From Marsupella aquatica (taxonomy: Eukaryota; Marchantiophyta): a stretch of DNA of 64,000 bases. Positions 1 through 12,145 of the stretch are shown here, piece by piece; within the stretch, counting starts at the first letter, position 1; each line of letters starts with the position of its first letter. The notes below the pieces were generated by a model. That model did no database searches and was not told the DNA's origin. It saw nothing but the letters and a program-made list of their open reading frames with translations. Where the stretch lies: positions 3,224,001 to 3,288,000 of the forward strand of contig OZ316896.1 of the NCBI GenBank assembly GCA_973895155.1, written 5' to 3'. Both the position numbers and the translations under genes were made by a program.

Positions 1-1717
1 CAAATTTTATTTGGAATGAAGAGACTCATTCTCATTTGGAGTTAGAGGAGCTCTCATGTGATCGTGTTGCACTACGTGCATGTGCATTGGAAGGAGAAGC
101 CAAACTAAATGATGGACAAAATTTAATTTGGCAACAAGTGAATGATGTTTGTGAGATCATATTGCAAGGTGAATCTCCTCGGGTAAGTATATACATTACT
201 TTTAATGTATTTTGGCATGATAATGATATTTTCTATTTTCACACTACCAATGCTTCTCATGTCTAACTCATGGCTTTTAATTCATCTAGGAGCATCTATT
301 CTTTATTGATGGACCAGGTGAAACTGGAAAGACATTTTTGTATAATCTTCTACTAGCAAGGGTTAGATGTGAGGGGCATATCGCTCTTGCCGTGGCATCA
401 TCGGGGATCCCTCCTTATTATTATAGGGAGGTCGCACGGCACATTTGCGTTTCAAGATTCCACTCATTGTTCACGAAAGCTCTACTTGCAAGTAAGAAGC
501 TGAAATTGTGTTATTATGAAAAGTACTATTATGTGGAATTCTGAGCTATTGGTTTGGTGGATAATATATGAATTCTATTTTTCCCTGATTACTTTTGTGA
601 TGATTGTGTGCACCATAGTAATGGAAAGTGAAGTTGCACGCTTGATCCAATCCGCATTATTGATCATATGGGATGAAGCACCCATGACTCATAGACATGC
701 CTTTGAGGCTATTAGTCGGACACTTCAAGATATCATGAAGTGCAACTTGCCATTTGGGGGAAAATTAATGATCTTTGGTGGTGATTTTTGCCAAGTGCTT
801 CCTGTTGTTCGACATGGAGATCAAGCAGCCATCATTTGAGCCACCTTCAAAAGATCTTCTATATGGTCAAAGATGAAAGTGATGAGGCTAAGTGAGAACA
901 TGAGAGTCAAAACACTAGAAGGTATGTTTTACTATCAATCATTGCTTCAAATGTATATTAAATTATACTTAGTGTGTTATAATTATAATCCTTCTAAAAT
1001 TATATTTTTACTTAGTTTTTGAAATGTTAATTTATTTTAACACTAATAACTTCTCAATGTTGGAATAAGGAAAATGATACTACAGTATGTATAATTTGCT
1101 TCAAAACTTTTGACAACTTTCTTGGATTTTCTTATATATATATAGGACAAGAGGTGCTTGAGCAACAAGGCTTTAGCGATTGGTTACTAGCAATTGGAGA
1201 GGGGATTTTTCCAACAAAGCCTGATTTGGGCGATGATGTCATTTGTTTACCGCATGACTTGATAATGCCAACTGATGATCTTAATGACCTTATTGTTGAG
1301 ATCTATGGCTCAGATCCAATGAACTTCAACAATGTTAACTTTCTAAACGATAGAGCTATCTTGACCACCACAAACAAAGATGTGGATAAGGTCAATGAGG
1401 AGGTGATGTGTGGCTTTCCTGGAGAGGTAAATTCCTTACCACTAGCAACATTAAGAACTTTAAATGTTGTACTTCAAGGAAAATTCTTTCAATGAAAGTT
1501 AGTAACTTTTTTACCATTTTTATTCATGAGTTTTTGCAGGAACATGAGTTTTTGAGTGCAGATTCAATTCCCAATGAAGCAAGTGCTTTCATGTATCCCA
1601 CAGAGTTCCTCAATACATTATTGCCATTGGGGTTACCTCCACACAAGTTGACCCTTAAGATTGGTGCACCCATCATGCTTTTGAGAAACATGAATGGGTC
1701 ACAAGGACAAGCCAATG
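1..1717 (+). pseudogene. Helitron-type PIF1 helicase, 5' part (split by LTR element)
   Basis: Decayed helicase that would unwind DNA for rolling-circle Helitron transposition. It is open at the left edge. Visible exons: up to 182 (donor GTAAGT), then 290 onward with the Walker A loop GPGETGKT (usual form GPGGTGKT, so one Gly is now Glu), then about 620-838 with Walker B IIWDEAPM and GGDFCQVLPVV, then 1154-1423, then 1540-1716 ending in APIMLLRNMN. The order and motifs are those of Helitron helicases. After the P-loop the frame is scrambled (415-470), and stop codons separate the blocks. The protein breaks off at codons for Gln-Ala-Asn and resumes at 21028, where an LTR element has inserted. 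Family assignment is firm; activity is excluded. Confidence 0.85.
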
Positions 1718-3145
1718 TGTCGGATGCCAAATTAGGTAGTAGTTTTAACTAAAGTTTAAAATGGACTAACTATAGTTAGAAGTAACCCCAATTAGAAGTA
1801 GACATAAGGTTAAAGTAAGTAAACTGATGCACAATGGGTCAAGGAGATTAAGTAGGGATAGTTAGGAAGGTCTTAGTTAAAGTCTAGTTGAATTAGGATA
1901 GGTTAGGAAATCTCAAGAAGTAAAAGTAGAAAGTGACAAATGGTCTACTCTGCAGAATTATAGAAAAGTCTCCAAATAGAGTTAAACCTGGAAATCAAGT
2001 AAGTAGATAGTCTTAGGTTCAAGGGACACACTGGCAAAATTTCAGACAAAACAGAGGGCAAGGCACAATGCTGGAGATTTATGAAACTAGAGCTTTGTTA
2101 TAAGTACACTTAAGACGGGATACCATAGAAGTAGGGGTGAGTTCTGAGTACAAAGCAAGTAGTGCTACGGGAGTTTGTCTAGCAGCCAGGTGTCATCATG
2201 GGATTCCTTCTCATAAGGATACAAAATGCAGGGAAAATCTACGTAGAAGCCAAGGAAGGAGCAGCAACAATCAGGCAAAAATTCAAGGGTGTAATTAAGG
2301 GAAATGAACATCGTTCTATAAGGACAATGTGAATTGACTTGGGAGAAGCGAAGGAACCACAGAAATTGCCTGAAGGTAAGGCATGAATTGAATTGAGCTA
2401 CTGGGAGAAACTCTGTGGTGTTGGAAGGAACTCTTGGGATAAGAAAATCTCATCCCCCGAGCAATCTAGTGGTGGCAAAAGATTCAATTTCGTGCCGCTG
2501 CAATTGAAGCTTGGTTGCTAATGCGGAAATTGTTGGTAATTGCCTGAAGCTTTGTATTGTTGGAGTCCGCTGCTGGGGAACTCACTGCTGAAGAGAGTGG
2601 TGTTGTGCTGCCATTGAACTCGTTATGGCCGGGGTTATGGCTGCTGCGCTATTGAGAAGTCCTGGTCCTACTTCACTAAAGCTTGATGCTGCTAAAGAAA
2701 ATTTGATCCTGCTACTCGTTGCTACTTGAACTTGAAGCTGCTGTCCTGGACTTGCTACTAAATAAGAGAAGCTATGTTGCTTCTATGCTGAGAATTGTGG
2801 ATAGAGCATACTGCTGCGAGCTTCTCAGTAAGCTGCTCCAGTGCTGCTGAGTAGCTATGGAGAAGTAGAGCTTGGGAGCTAGGCTGATAGAAGTCAATGT
2901 TGCGGAGGTGAGCTTGCTGATTTATGAGCTATGGAGTAGCTGCCAAGGAGAGCATGAAGCAGCAGCACTTCATCGCTGCTCGCGACTTGTGAAGGGAGGA
3001 GAAAAAAATTGCATTTTGCGAGTAGTCTTCGCGAAAGGAGGAAAAAGGGGTGGTCTTTGCCAAAACTTACCTGGTAGTTGGCTGTCGGCGGCTGGGCTTG
3101 AACTCGCGACCTGCTGTTTGCTAGGGACTTCATTCGGGATACCAA

Positions 3146-3540
3146 CACTAGTAGAAACCGGGGGGTATTTAGACCCCATTAAACGACTATTCAGTACCGT
3201 ATAGGACTTGGAAACGACTGGGAAGGACTCCAGTCCTTTATAGGACTATGAGTCGTATGTTTTGTTACTAAAATCAACTGAGTCCTTTATAGAACTGGTT
3301 TATAAGTCGTTTTATAGACTGGATTTTCAGTCTATTGTAGTCTTTGTGTGGGTAGGTTTGGTGAGTCTTTTTCAGTCTTTTATGGGCTGCGATGGTGAGT
3401 CGTTGGGAACAACTCAAAAGGTTATGGAGGGTAGTCTTTAAATATACTTTGTGGGTTTATAAAACGACTAAAGTAGACACTTTGTGGGGGTTTATAAAAC
3501 GACTAAAGTAGACACTTTGTGGGGTATGTACAAGTCTTTC
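3146..3540. repeat. CACTA left terminal inverted repeat and subterminal repeats
   Basis: The terminal repeat (3146-3176) is followed by dense short motifs in both orientations built on AGTCNTTTATAGGACT and AAACGACT. A tandem duplication of about 35 bp occupies 3456-3525, each unit carrying TTTATAAAACGACTAAAGTAG split over its length. In known CACTA elements such subterminal motifs are binding sites for the TNPA protein; that role here is inferred from position. Confidence 0.75.
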
Positions 3541-4046
3541 ATGTCAACTGGAAATGAGTGATGAAGACCCCACTATACTACTTGGAATGAACTCACTCTT
3601 GTGCACAAATAACACATTTCATTCATGTTTTATTGTGTACTTGGAATGAACTCACTCTATAAGGTCACCATTCACCATGTTAACATTAGAACCTCACACA
3701 AATTTTCAGAAAGCCATCTTCTATACCATGTACACTAATATGAATTCACAGATTCAAACATCATAGACTACAAAGAAGGTCACAAAGCATTCGTCTATAC
3801 CATACACACTAATATTGAATTGATACAAAACAGATTCAAGTATCATAGACAATCACCATAGAGCCATAGTTTGACATCAATCACTTGTTTCATACATACA
3901 GAATTCAGAAATATCAATGTCACACACAACGGCTCCTTCATCCTCTTTACCAAATGGAAAAATTGGTACAGATATTTCTTGGATTTTTCCAAGGCAATGT
4001 CAAAATGTAACACAATTCACATGATTCTATCTACACTTGTATTCAG
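3541..4046. other. Non-coding stretch between CACTA left end and TNPA-like gene
   Basis: AT-rich, with two related segments holding CTATACCAT(G/A)(T/C)ACACTAATAT (about 3722 and 3794) and a repeated TACTTGGAATGAACTCACTCT (3580 and 3639). It probably holds the 3' untranslated region of the minus-strand gene that ends at 4047. No gene seen. Confidence 0.5.
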
Positions 4047-7000
4047 TCACTGCAGACTAACACACTCTGATGGCCAGAGCACAAGAGATCCTACTGCATC
4101 TGCAATTATTTCTTGAGGTGGATCATCGTCTCTATTCGGAAATGGCAAATTACAATCAGATACAATCACTGTAGTCAACAACACTACTACATGGTCATCC
4201 GGGACCACTTTGCCATGGAATTTAGCATGATCCGGTCGCAAAATGCCTGTACCCACACATACCTGCGAGTCATTCTCCCATGATAGAAGATTATGGACTG
4301 GCTCTGCTGTGGCTATCACCTCCACCTTACCCTGGCTGTTTTTCTTGGCTTTCCTGGGTGGCTTATACATGACATTATTCATACCTTGGTTGCGAGTCAT
4401 GACTTTGGCACGAGTGTTTTGTGCTGGTGATCGAGAATTGGCTACACTCTTCTTCAAAGAATCTGCATCCATATTTGACACTTCCGATTGTGTAGCAGGA
4501 TTTCCCTGCGACATCATCTCAGTATCTGCTAACATTGTACTTGCTTCAATTGAAGCATCTACAATCTTACTTGCATCCAATGTTGCTCCCAAGTTTCGAC
4601 GTCGCTTCACCCTGCTCCCACTTGGTTGAGAGTCTGTCAACTCTGCATCAACTACAATTCAATGCATTGTCCAACATAAGTGAATCACTCATCACATGTG
4701 CGCCATGTACATGTCACCATCCACAAAGTTGTCACTATCTCCTTACCATTATGAACAGCCTTCTTCCCCTTCTTTGCCATTGCCATATCCTCCATGTCTG
4801 CTTCTGCTGATCAATAAACAGACCACAAGATTCAGGTTCAATCTATTAACCACTGAATTGTTTCTCAACAATGGTAGGAGAGGAATTTAAAGCATCAGCT
4901 TACCTGATACCTCCTTGGCTATGGTCACTGAGGCACTGGGCACATCTTTTTCATTGCTCTTTGAATCACCTGATACATCAATCATGATGTCACTTCAGTT
5001 CCCAGTTTATCCAACCAATTCTTACAGAAAAGATTACCTCCAACCGGCTTAAGCTTCACAAAACTCCATGCACTTTTCAAATGTAATGTACTGGATCATA
5101 GCAGGTTACTTGTCTCAGGAACCTTTTTGCCATTCTGCTTACTGATTACAGGGTCCAGGTTCTCTGCCTCCACTCTTCCTACATTCAAACCATTCACTCA
5201 ATTCATGAAAACTTACTTCTAACATTTGAACATAGGACACAATGAACAATGGGCCTCTCTTGTTTCAAAATCCTCATTGCATACCTGTGTCAGATTTGCC
5301 AATTCCCTTTTTTGTTAACAAGGGCACACTTTGTACAATGTTGCCCTCATTGTTTGGTTGGGAACCACCCAATTTTTCAATCACAAGCTTGAAATTAGAT
5401 TCCACTGATGCAAGAAGGTTCGCTACAGATGCCTCCACAATATCCAAACGATCAGCCAATTTACTTTCCACTCGAGGGAGTCCACACTCTAATGACTTCA
5501 ACCGTTCAGACATCTCTGTGAGAGTTGTAACAGTTCCCTGTCATAACACAGTTTACATATCTCAGATAATTGTCCCCAAGAACTGGTTGCTTACTTCCTA
5601 CTACAATTCTTTCTGATGCTCAAGGCCAAATAGTCACAGAACATATAGAATTACAACATAATCACCTGTTTGGAAGTCACACTTGTCACCTCACTCCTTT
5701 GTTTCATGAACTCCTCTCTCACTTCTTGTGCTGATGGTTCTTCACCTGTCAATTTCTTCTGCAGTCCACATCAACATACATATGAATGAAACCAAGTGTT
5801 GATTGTCAATGAAAATGTAATAATGGTAGCAAGATGATAAGTTTGAGGCTTACTATCAGGCATGTCACTGCCTTACCAATTGTTCTTTCACTGGAGCATA
5901 ACTTCCTCTCCCAGCCTGTGAAAGGTGTTTCACTTTGCCTCGAGCATTTGACATCAGTTCACTCTTGCTCTGTCCAGCCTCCGACATGAACCCTTTGATT
6001 AACTGTGTCCATTGATCCAGTTCCAATGATGGGGGTGGTGGCATTCTCCTGTTAGAACCATTGTCTATCCACATCCTTTTCAACCTATGCCTTTCTTGTT
6101 TCAAAATCCTCATTGCATAATCTGATATGCAATCTTCAACTGGGCCCTTACCATCATTACCAACATAGTCCCACCGTTCAAGAATGTCCTTGCAGATAGC
6201 AGCCCAATCAGCTTTGTTCTGACTCCTAAACTCTGTAATGCTCAAATCTAACCAACGCAATACTTCTCCTCTTAGGTCAGAATGCCAACGGTTCTTACCA
6301 TCACATGTGGGAGTTATCCAACCTTCGGAATTCACTTCTACTTTACCAAATTTGTTACTGTCTCCTGCCTTGGTACTCCCTGAAGCGCTACTAGGTGTCC
6401 CTCCACGGCCTGGTGTCCCCCCACGGCCTGGGGTCCCTCCACGGCCTGATCTCCCCCCACGGCCTGGATTGCATTGTCCAAACCTCCCTGGAGTCCCTGC
6501 ACATTTACAGGATCCATTTACAGTCACTTACATTAGGTAAGTATGAATCATAAATCCTGCTGCCAAATATACACTGGACTTCAGAGCAATTCTGCAATGA
6601 CCAAGTTACCTCTCCCTTGGCGCATAGATGGTTCTGGACCACCTGTCCTATTGCTTTGTCTTGATGAATTAGGGCCGTTTCTCCCGCCTGTGAATGATTG
6701 CCGCCTATCTGAACGTGGATGGCCTTTGTTGTTTTCGTGATTGTCCCAATCAGAGTCTGCATACCAACAGGTACATGCCACACTCATGGACCTGTAAGAT
6801 AAAATCTTTGCCCTAGCTACACATCAGATAAGTCCATATTGAGCTAAATCTCTACTACCATCACAAAATCACTAGCACAAGGCACTTACTTGTCCAATCA
6901 TCCTCCTCACCTTTCCATTGCCTCTGTACCCGTCTCTACCACGCTCTGGGTGTTCATATTCATCCCATCCATCTTCTGCTCCATCATAGTCATCATCATA

Positions 7001-7231
7001 ATTATCAGGCGTCCCTTGCCAATAACTCTAGCTCCTTCTAGGGTATGGATTATGTGATTTCTCTCTAGCTGCCCACCTACCTGGGACTTGATGAGGGCCC
7101 TGTGCATCCTGCACAGGTGCATTTTTCTGTGAGCCCCCTGCATCTGGGTCTCCATCCATATCCAATCTTTCCTCTTCACCCCACTCTCCAAGCCCCATGT
7201 CTGTCTCCATGTCATCACCCTCTTCCCCCAT
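4047..7231 (-). pseudogene. TNPA-like / plant En-Spm second protein, multi-exon
   Basis: Accessory gene lying after TNPD. Coding blocks on the minus strand: 7231-6890 (acidic, then DDD/DEYEHPERGRDGYRGNGK), about 6770-6590 (RRQSFTGGRNGPNSSRQ, Arg/Gly-rich), about 6520-5865 (a run of RGGTPG repeats, then the plant Ptta/En-Spm-type domain with WHSDLRGEVLRWLD and RHRLKRMWID), 5761-5666 (KKLTGEEPSAQEVREEFM), about 5538-5274 (MSERLKSLECGLPRVESKL, coiled-coil-like) and about 4640-4047 (basic KRRR, low complexity). Several blocks end in good GT-AG sites. A TAG at 7028-7030 interrupts the first block in frame. By family analogy it binds the subterminal repeats. Exon joins other than those stated are uncertain. 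Confidence 0.65.
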
Positions 7232-7408
7232 AGCTTCTGCACAGCACCCACAACCAAACAGGGAGAATCAGCACACTAAATTCAAAGTATCAATCAATTT
7301 CATGCATATCCAACTATCCTAAACATCATTCCAGGCAGCAATTCCCGTTCTGTGACTCTGTGCAGGTAGTCATCCTCAACCTCATACTTGCCAATCGCCA
7401 GCTGTTGC

Positions 7409-10400
7409 CTATTGCAAATCATCAACCTCATCATATTCCATTTGCCCAGGTTCATCATATGTCTCTCTCAATGTTAAGGGGATGTAGTCAGTCCCTGCCC
7501 GAGTTGGAAGTACAGTCTCATGACTAGGATGCTCGAATGCAGCATGGTCATCCAAACTGAACTCTACTTTACTTCCATCCATCCGCCTGTTCCGTGCTTG
7601 GCTATGGCATACCACCCTCCAGCCATGTGACTCCTCCACATCTGCAAAGAAAGCCTGTTCAACTTGGCTAGGGAAAACAAAAGGCTCAGACCATTCTGGT
7701 ACTCTGGACCTAAAATTGGCCAACAAGAACCCATCATGATCACGCTTCATGGTGGCCCTTGGTCTCTGCCACTCTGATTTCACCCATGATCCCTTCATCA
7801 ATATCACTGGGACACTTGTGTTACCATAATTCAACACCCAAATGTCGGTCAACTCCCCCACGTAACCCATCTTCATCCACCCCCTCTGTTCTTCAGAGGT
7901 TCTCTGCTCAAACACAGAAATCAAACCACAATCATATGATACACAATGGTCACCCTGCTCATCCCTCACTCGATAATGATTTCCATAAGCTCTCATCCAT
8001 TTGTAGGTCAGAATAGACAATCGTGGTGGCACAGATAGAAGATACAAATCCTTCTCCATATCTGGGTGATGTCTACTATGCTCTCGAATTGTCACCCGAA
8101 TCCACTGCTCGAACTGTGGGAAGGGATCCTGCTGCCCAGAGTGTGCAGCTTTTTGCATATCATATTCCCTGCAATATGAGGTACAGGCATAGTTAGGTCT
8201 AAACAACACATGACAACCTAAGATCACCCTTGGAACAGACAAGAAGCATCACAACAAAGGCAAGTCAATTCAATCACTCACCTCCACCATGGTTGCATAG
8301 GCTCTGTGTTTGCCAGCACATATGAATGAGCCTTGTCTCAAATCGCAACAGGCAGCTGAACAGCACGTCCCACACCTTCAACAACCTCGCCACTCACTCC
8401 ATCATCTTCACCAGATTTCCAAACTCTTGTCATAGCTTCACCAGACCCAGCCATGTACTCTGTTAGGAATCCCAACGTCTCATCCTTAATGTACCCCAAT
8501 GCCATGGAAGCCTCTGGCCTGTAGTATGTTCTCACATGACCTTTCAACAACTTCATGTATCGCTCCATAGGGTACATCCATCTGGTACTGACTGGCCCAT
8601 ACTGCCCTAGCTCTTCTACCACATGGATTAGGAGATGAGTCATAACATCAAAGAAAGCAGGGGGGAAGTATATCTCCAAGTCACAGAGGACATAAGCAGC
8701 ATCCTGCTTCAACTGCTCCAATCCTTGGGGATCCCACACTTTCACACATATACGGCGAAATATATTGCACAGTCGAAGAATGACATTACGGACTGGTTTC
8801 TGCATGAGACCTCTGAGGCATAGGGGCAGAATGTGCTACATCAACACATGGTAGTCATGTGTTTTCATACTGCCAAGTTTATTCTTTGTAATATGCTTCT
8901 TGAAGGCACCAGCATAGCCAGAGGGCACTTTCAGACAGCTCAATCTATACAAGAATGTCTTCCATTCATCCTGTGTGCACACATAGGGAGCTTGGAACTT
9001 GAGAAGTACATTGGGATTGCTTGCATGGGGCTTCAACCAAAGGTGAGGGCGAATCCCCTTCTGTTGCATATCAGCTCGAACTGCTCCTGTATCTTTCTCA
9101 CCCGACAAGAACTTCAGCAAGCTCTCACAAATATTTTTCTCAATGTGCATGACGTCCACATTGTGTTTGCTGGGCTCGAATTCCTGCACTCCACAAAGCA
9201 AAGAATTCAACAACAGAAACACTAATTAACCACATAGGAGGATTGTAACCAACATCAATCCACCATTGCTCCAATCTAAAATTGCAATCATACAGGGGCT
9301 GGAGGCTAAGTACATTACCCTCCAGTACTCCAACTCCAAGTCCATCAAGGTCTGTCTTTTCACACCGTGTTTCACCACTGGATCCTCAGGTTCTCGATCA
9401 GTGGCACTTCTCTTGTCCCAATCAGCCTTCCTGGCTGCCCACCTCAGGACTTGCTCTCTGGTGACCCTCTGTGGTGGGCCACAAAGCTCTGTTTTGTTGT
9501 TGAAGTGTGCAATTTGAGACCGTGTGTGCCTGTAAGGATGATCAATAGGCAGATACCTTCTATGCCCCTGAAATTTCATACTGTGCAGGGCATGCGACCA
9601 CTCACTTGTCACATTTTTCCCACATGGTGTGCACCCCACATAGCCCTTTGTCACTCGTCCAGATATGATGCCATGGCCTGGGTAATCTGCTATATCCAGC
9701 AAACAAATTGCATGCAGTCTAAAGGTGCTGGGTCGAAGAAGCCCCTTCAGAACATCATGGGTTAACACCCCTTCTATCCACAAAGTCTTCCACTCTTCCA
9801 CTGCTGGAGCCAACATGATATCTATGAATTGCTCGGTCACAGAAGCTGGTCCAGGGATTAACAGCACCATCATGACAAAACACCTCTTTGTAGTCATCCA
9901 TGGGGGAAGGTTGTAATTTAGCAGCGTAACCGGCCAACATGAATAACGGTTGTTTTTGTCTCCAAATGGGTTTACTCCATCCAGTGATAGACCAAATCTA
10001 AAGTTCCGCTTCTCTGCAGCAAACTGTGGCCACCTCTCATCAACAAATTTCCAATGGTTGGAATCTCCAATGTGACGCTGCAGGCCATCACTGCTCTTGT
10101 TATCAGGAGTCCATGTCATCAGCTTGGAAATGGCAGGGCATCTAAACAGACGTTGTAGTCTAGGAATGAGAGGAAAATGACGAAGAACCTTGGCAGGGTG
10201 TGTACATTTCCCTACATTCTTGTACCTGTGCTTACCACAATGAGGGCATGTCAATTTATCTGCATGCTCTTTGCGAAAGAGAACACACCCATCAGGGCAT
10301 GCGTCAATAGACACATAGTTCAGCCCAAGGTTAGACATCAATTTCCTAGCCTCGTACATACTTTTTGGAATTGAATTACCATCTGGTAACACATTTCGGC

Positions 10401-11109
10401 GCAGGAAGGTCAACAACTCTGTCACAAATATATTGGGAACATTGTGATTGCCATAGATGTTCAACAACAACACGACAAAACCCAGCTTGGAGTAGTTCGA
10501 CCCCTCGTAGATAGGAATGCAAGCTTCTTTGATGTGTTTTGGGCCCCCAAACACCCACTCCCTCTCTGCTGCACCTTCCCCAATGTCAAAGTCAGGTTCA
10601 GCTTGGCCGTCGCCAATGTGTGGCTGCGGTTCATTGTCCTCTTCTGATTCCACTGTGTCGTAAAAAGCATCAAGGTCTTCAAAAATCTCTTGAACCATTC
10701 TTGGGACATCCATCCCACCGTCCTCAGTGACTGCCTCTCCATCTCCATCTTGGTCATCCACGTTCTCATGTTGGACCCCAGGACCATCCTCTGCACAGTC
10801 TATGTCCTGCTCTACGTAGTCTCTATGCCTAGCTGTATTAGAATCCACAAAGTCAGCTCTCCACTCTTCATCAGAGGAGTCTTCTTCTGCTGGTACATTC
10901 CAAACCCTCCACCGAGGGTGCCTTTCATGCCGCAGCAGGTGAAGGTGCACAGTGTTCAAACTCAACGACTTGAATCCTTGGCACTGTGTGCATGGGCATC
11001 TCATCCTCCTACTCCTACCTTGGGCGGCCCGGGCTTGTTCACGCATCCACAATTTAGAATCATGATGCCTAATCCTAAATGGGTTGTGAAGAGGCAACCT
11101 TGGAGCCAT
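7409..11109 (-). pseudogene. CACTA TNPD (tnp2-family) transposase, three exons, two stops
   Basis: The transposase that cuts the CACTA ends. Splice sites give exons 11109-9319, 9183-8282 and 8168-7409, which join in phase into about 1,150 codons, the family's usual size. Start MAPRLPLHNP is preferred over the ATG 12 bp upstream. Order of domains: N-terminal transposase-associated zinc region (CPCTQCQGF), a CPDGC...CPHC zinc knuckle, the tnp2 core (LSLDGVNPFGDKNN, TKGYVGCTPCGKN, and after the intron HNVDVMHIEKNICESLL), the DUF4218 region (IYFPPAFFDVMTHLL, MERYMKLLKG), and the DUF4216 region in exon 3. Two in-frame stops break it: TAG at 8838-8836 where Gln fits and TGA at 8340-8338 where Arg fits, both explicable as C-to-T. 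Otherwise the frame is intact, so the copy is quite recent. Confidence 0.9.
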
Positions 11110-11435
11110 CACTATACACACGCACTCAGCACCCTGTCATTTTATTATGCAAGTGAAAAATACACTTCCTGTTAAGGATTTCACCCCCGACTGTACTTGC
11201 CAAAATACGTAACGTTCCAAAAAAACAAAAAAACAAAAAATATAGGTGCCTGAGTCATGTACCTATTCTCAAGTGAATGAGACAAAATTCCTAAATGTTT
11301 GAGGGTGTCAACTCCTCCACTGTCCTCACATGTACTGCCTCTGCACGTACATCCATGACCATATCAGAGTCCAATCATGTATAGTCATAGACACAGGTGC
11401 CAGGTGCGAGACCGGTGTGAGATGTCCTCATCTTA
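11110..11435. promoter_or_regulatory. Spacer upstream of TNPD; possible promoter region
   Basis: About 325 bp between the F-box-like ORF and the TNPD start on the minus strand. It holds an A-run block around 11220-11240 and no convincing ORF. It may contain the TNPD promoter, but I see no clear TATA box at the right distance. Confidence 0.3.
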
Positions 11436-12005
11436 CTACCACATCAAATACGGATACCAATCCTGTTGTCGATGCCACTCAGCCCTGAGGTACTCAGGCA
11501 TGTACATTAAGTCATCAAGGTCTAAACCCTGCTCATGCCATGGTGGTCTTCGATCCGTGCCTACAAGCAGTGGCAGTAGTGCCCTCCATGGTGCACATGT
11601 TGCTACCAAGTCCCTCCACTGGGTACTAATTAGTCTATATTTGCAGATATCTTGTGCGCCAGACACCACAAGAACCCTCGGCCAGACATGTGTAAGAACT
11701 ATATCATCCGCCAAATCAGGCAACAAGGAACCACCTACAGCATCGTGCTTGTCTAACTCATCTGCTGAAAAGTAAATGTCCTCTTCCGACTGTGCATCCT
11801 CATTCACCACAGCATTCACAACACATCCAAGGTCTGCAGGCATTATCTCGGATGGAGCTACACTCTGTCTGGTTACCAATCCACACAAGTAAGCCCAAGC
11901 AGTAGCCATGCACGATGCAACCCGTAGGAGGACCCTACATAGGGCCTGACGGTCTGGAAGAGGCAGCATACCCACCAAAGTCTTCAGCCAAACAGAGCCC
12001 AGCAA
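11436..12005 (-). CDS. F-box-like protein carried by the CACTA element
   Basis: Uninterrupted ORF of 189 residues. The second half contains LADDIVLTHVWPRVL followed by DICKYRLISTQWRDLVA and PWRALLPLL. This is the pattern of an F-box (hydrophobic start, LRLVSKRWRDL-type middle, WRAL end), the motif that binds SKP1 in ubiquitin ligases. A stretch of acidic residues (NEDAQSEEDIYFSADELD) precedes it. No leucine-rich or kelch repeats follow; the protein stops about 45 residues after the box. It lies between TNPD and the BRCT gene on the same strand inside the transposon. The start is uncertain because an upstream exon is possible. F-box identity is by eye; function in ubiquitination is inference. 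Confidence 0.55.
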   Translation of the reverse strand: MLGSVWLKTLVGMLPLPDRQALCRVLLRVASCMATAWAYLCGLVTRQSVAPSEIMPADLGCVVNAVVNEDAQSEEDIYFSADELDKHDAVGGSLLPDLADDIVLTHVWPRVLVVSGAQDICKYRLISTQWRDLVATCAPWRALLPLLVGTDRRPPWHEQGLDLDDLMYMPEYLRAEWHRQQDWYPYLMW

Positions 12006-12145
12006 GTAGATTCACAGTCACACCCCACGCAGCAGGAAACAACAATCACTTCAACTGCGACCAACCATGACAAGATGAGTTAGTTCAAGGATCACATTTA
12101 TTACAAAATTGTGATTTATACAAAAATATGAGGGACTCCTACTCC

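Noticed and set aside
1718-1722. GTGTC/GACAC as terminal inverted repeat with 3-bp duplication AAT (a DNA transposon)
   Set aside because: TG...CA with the longer 5-bp duplication CAATG explains the same junction better, and the true CACTA ends lie inside.
3079-3114. tRNA-like 3' half on the minus strand (B-box-like GAGTTCAAGCC, ending CCA) or LTR primer-binding site
   Set aside because: The T-stem does not pair, there is no A box at proper distance, and no LTR end in CA lies just before TGG. Suggestive only.
2872-3204. Plus-strand ORF of 110 residues
   Set aside because: Lies in the LTR arm and crosses the CACTA insertion point, so it cannot be one ancestral gene.
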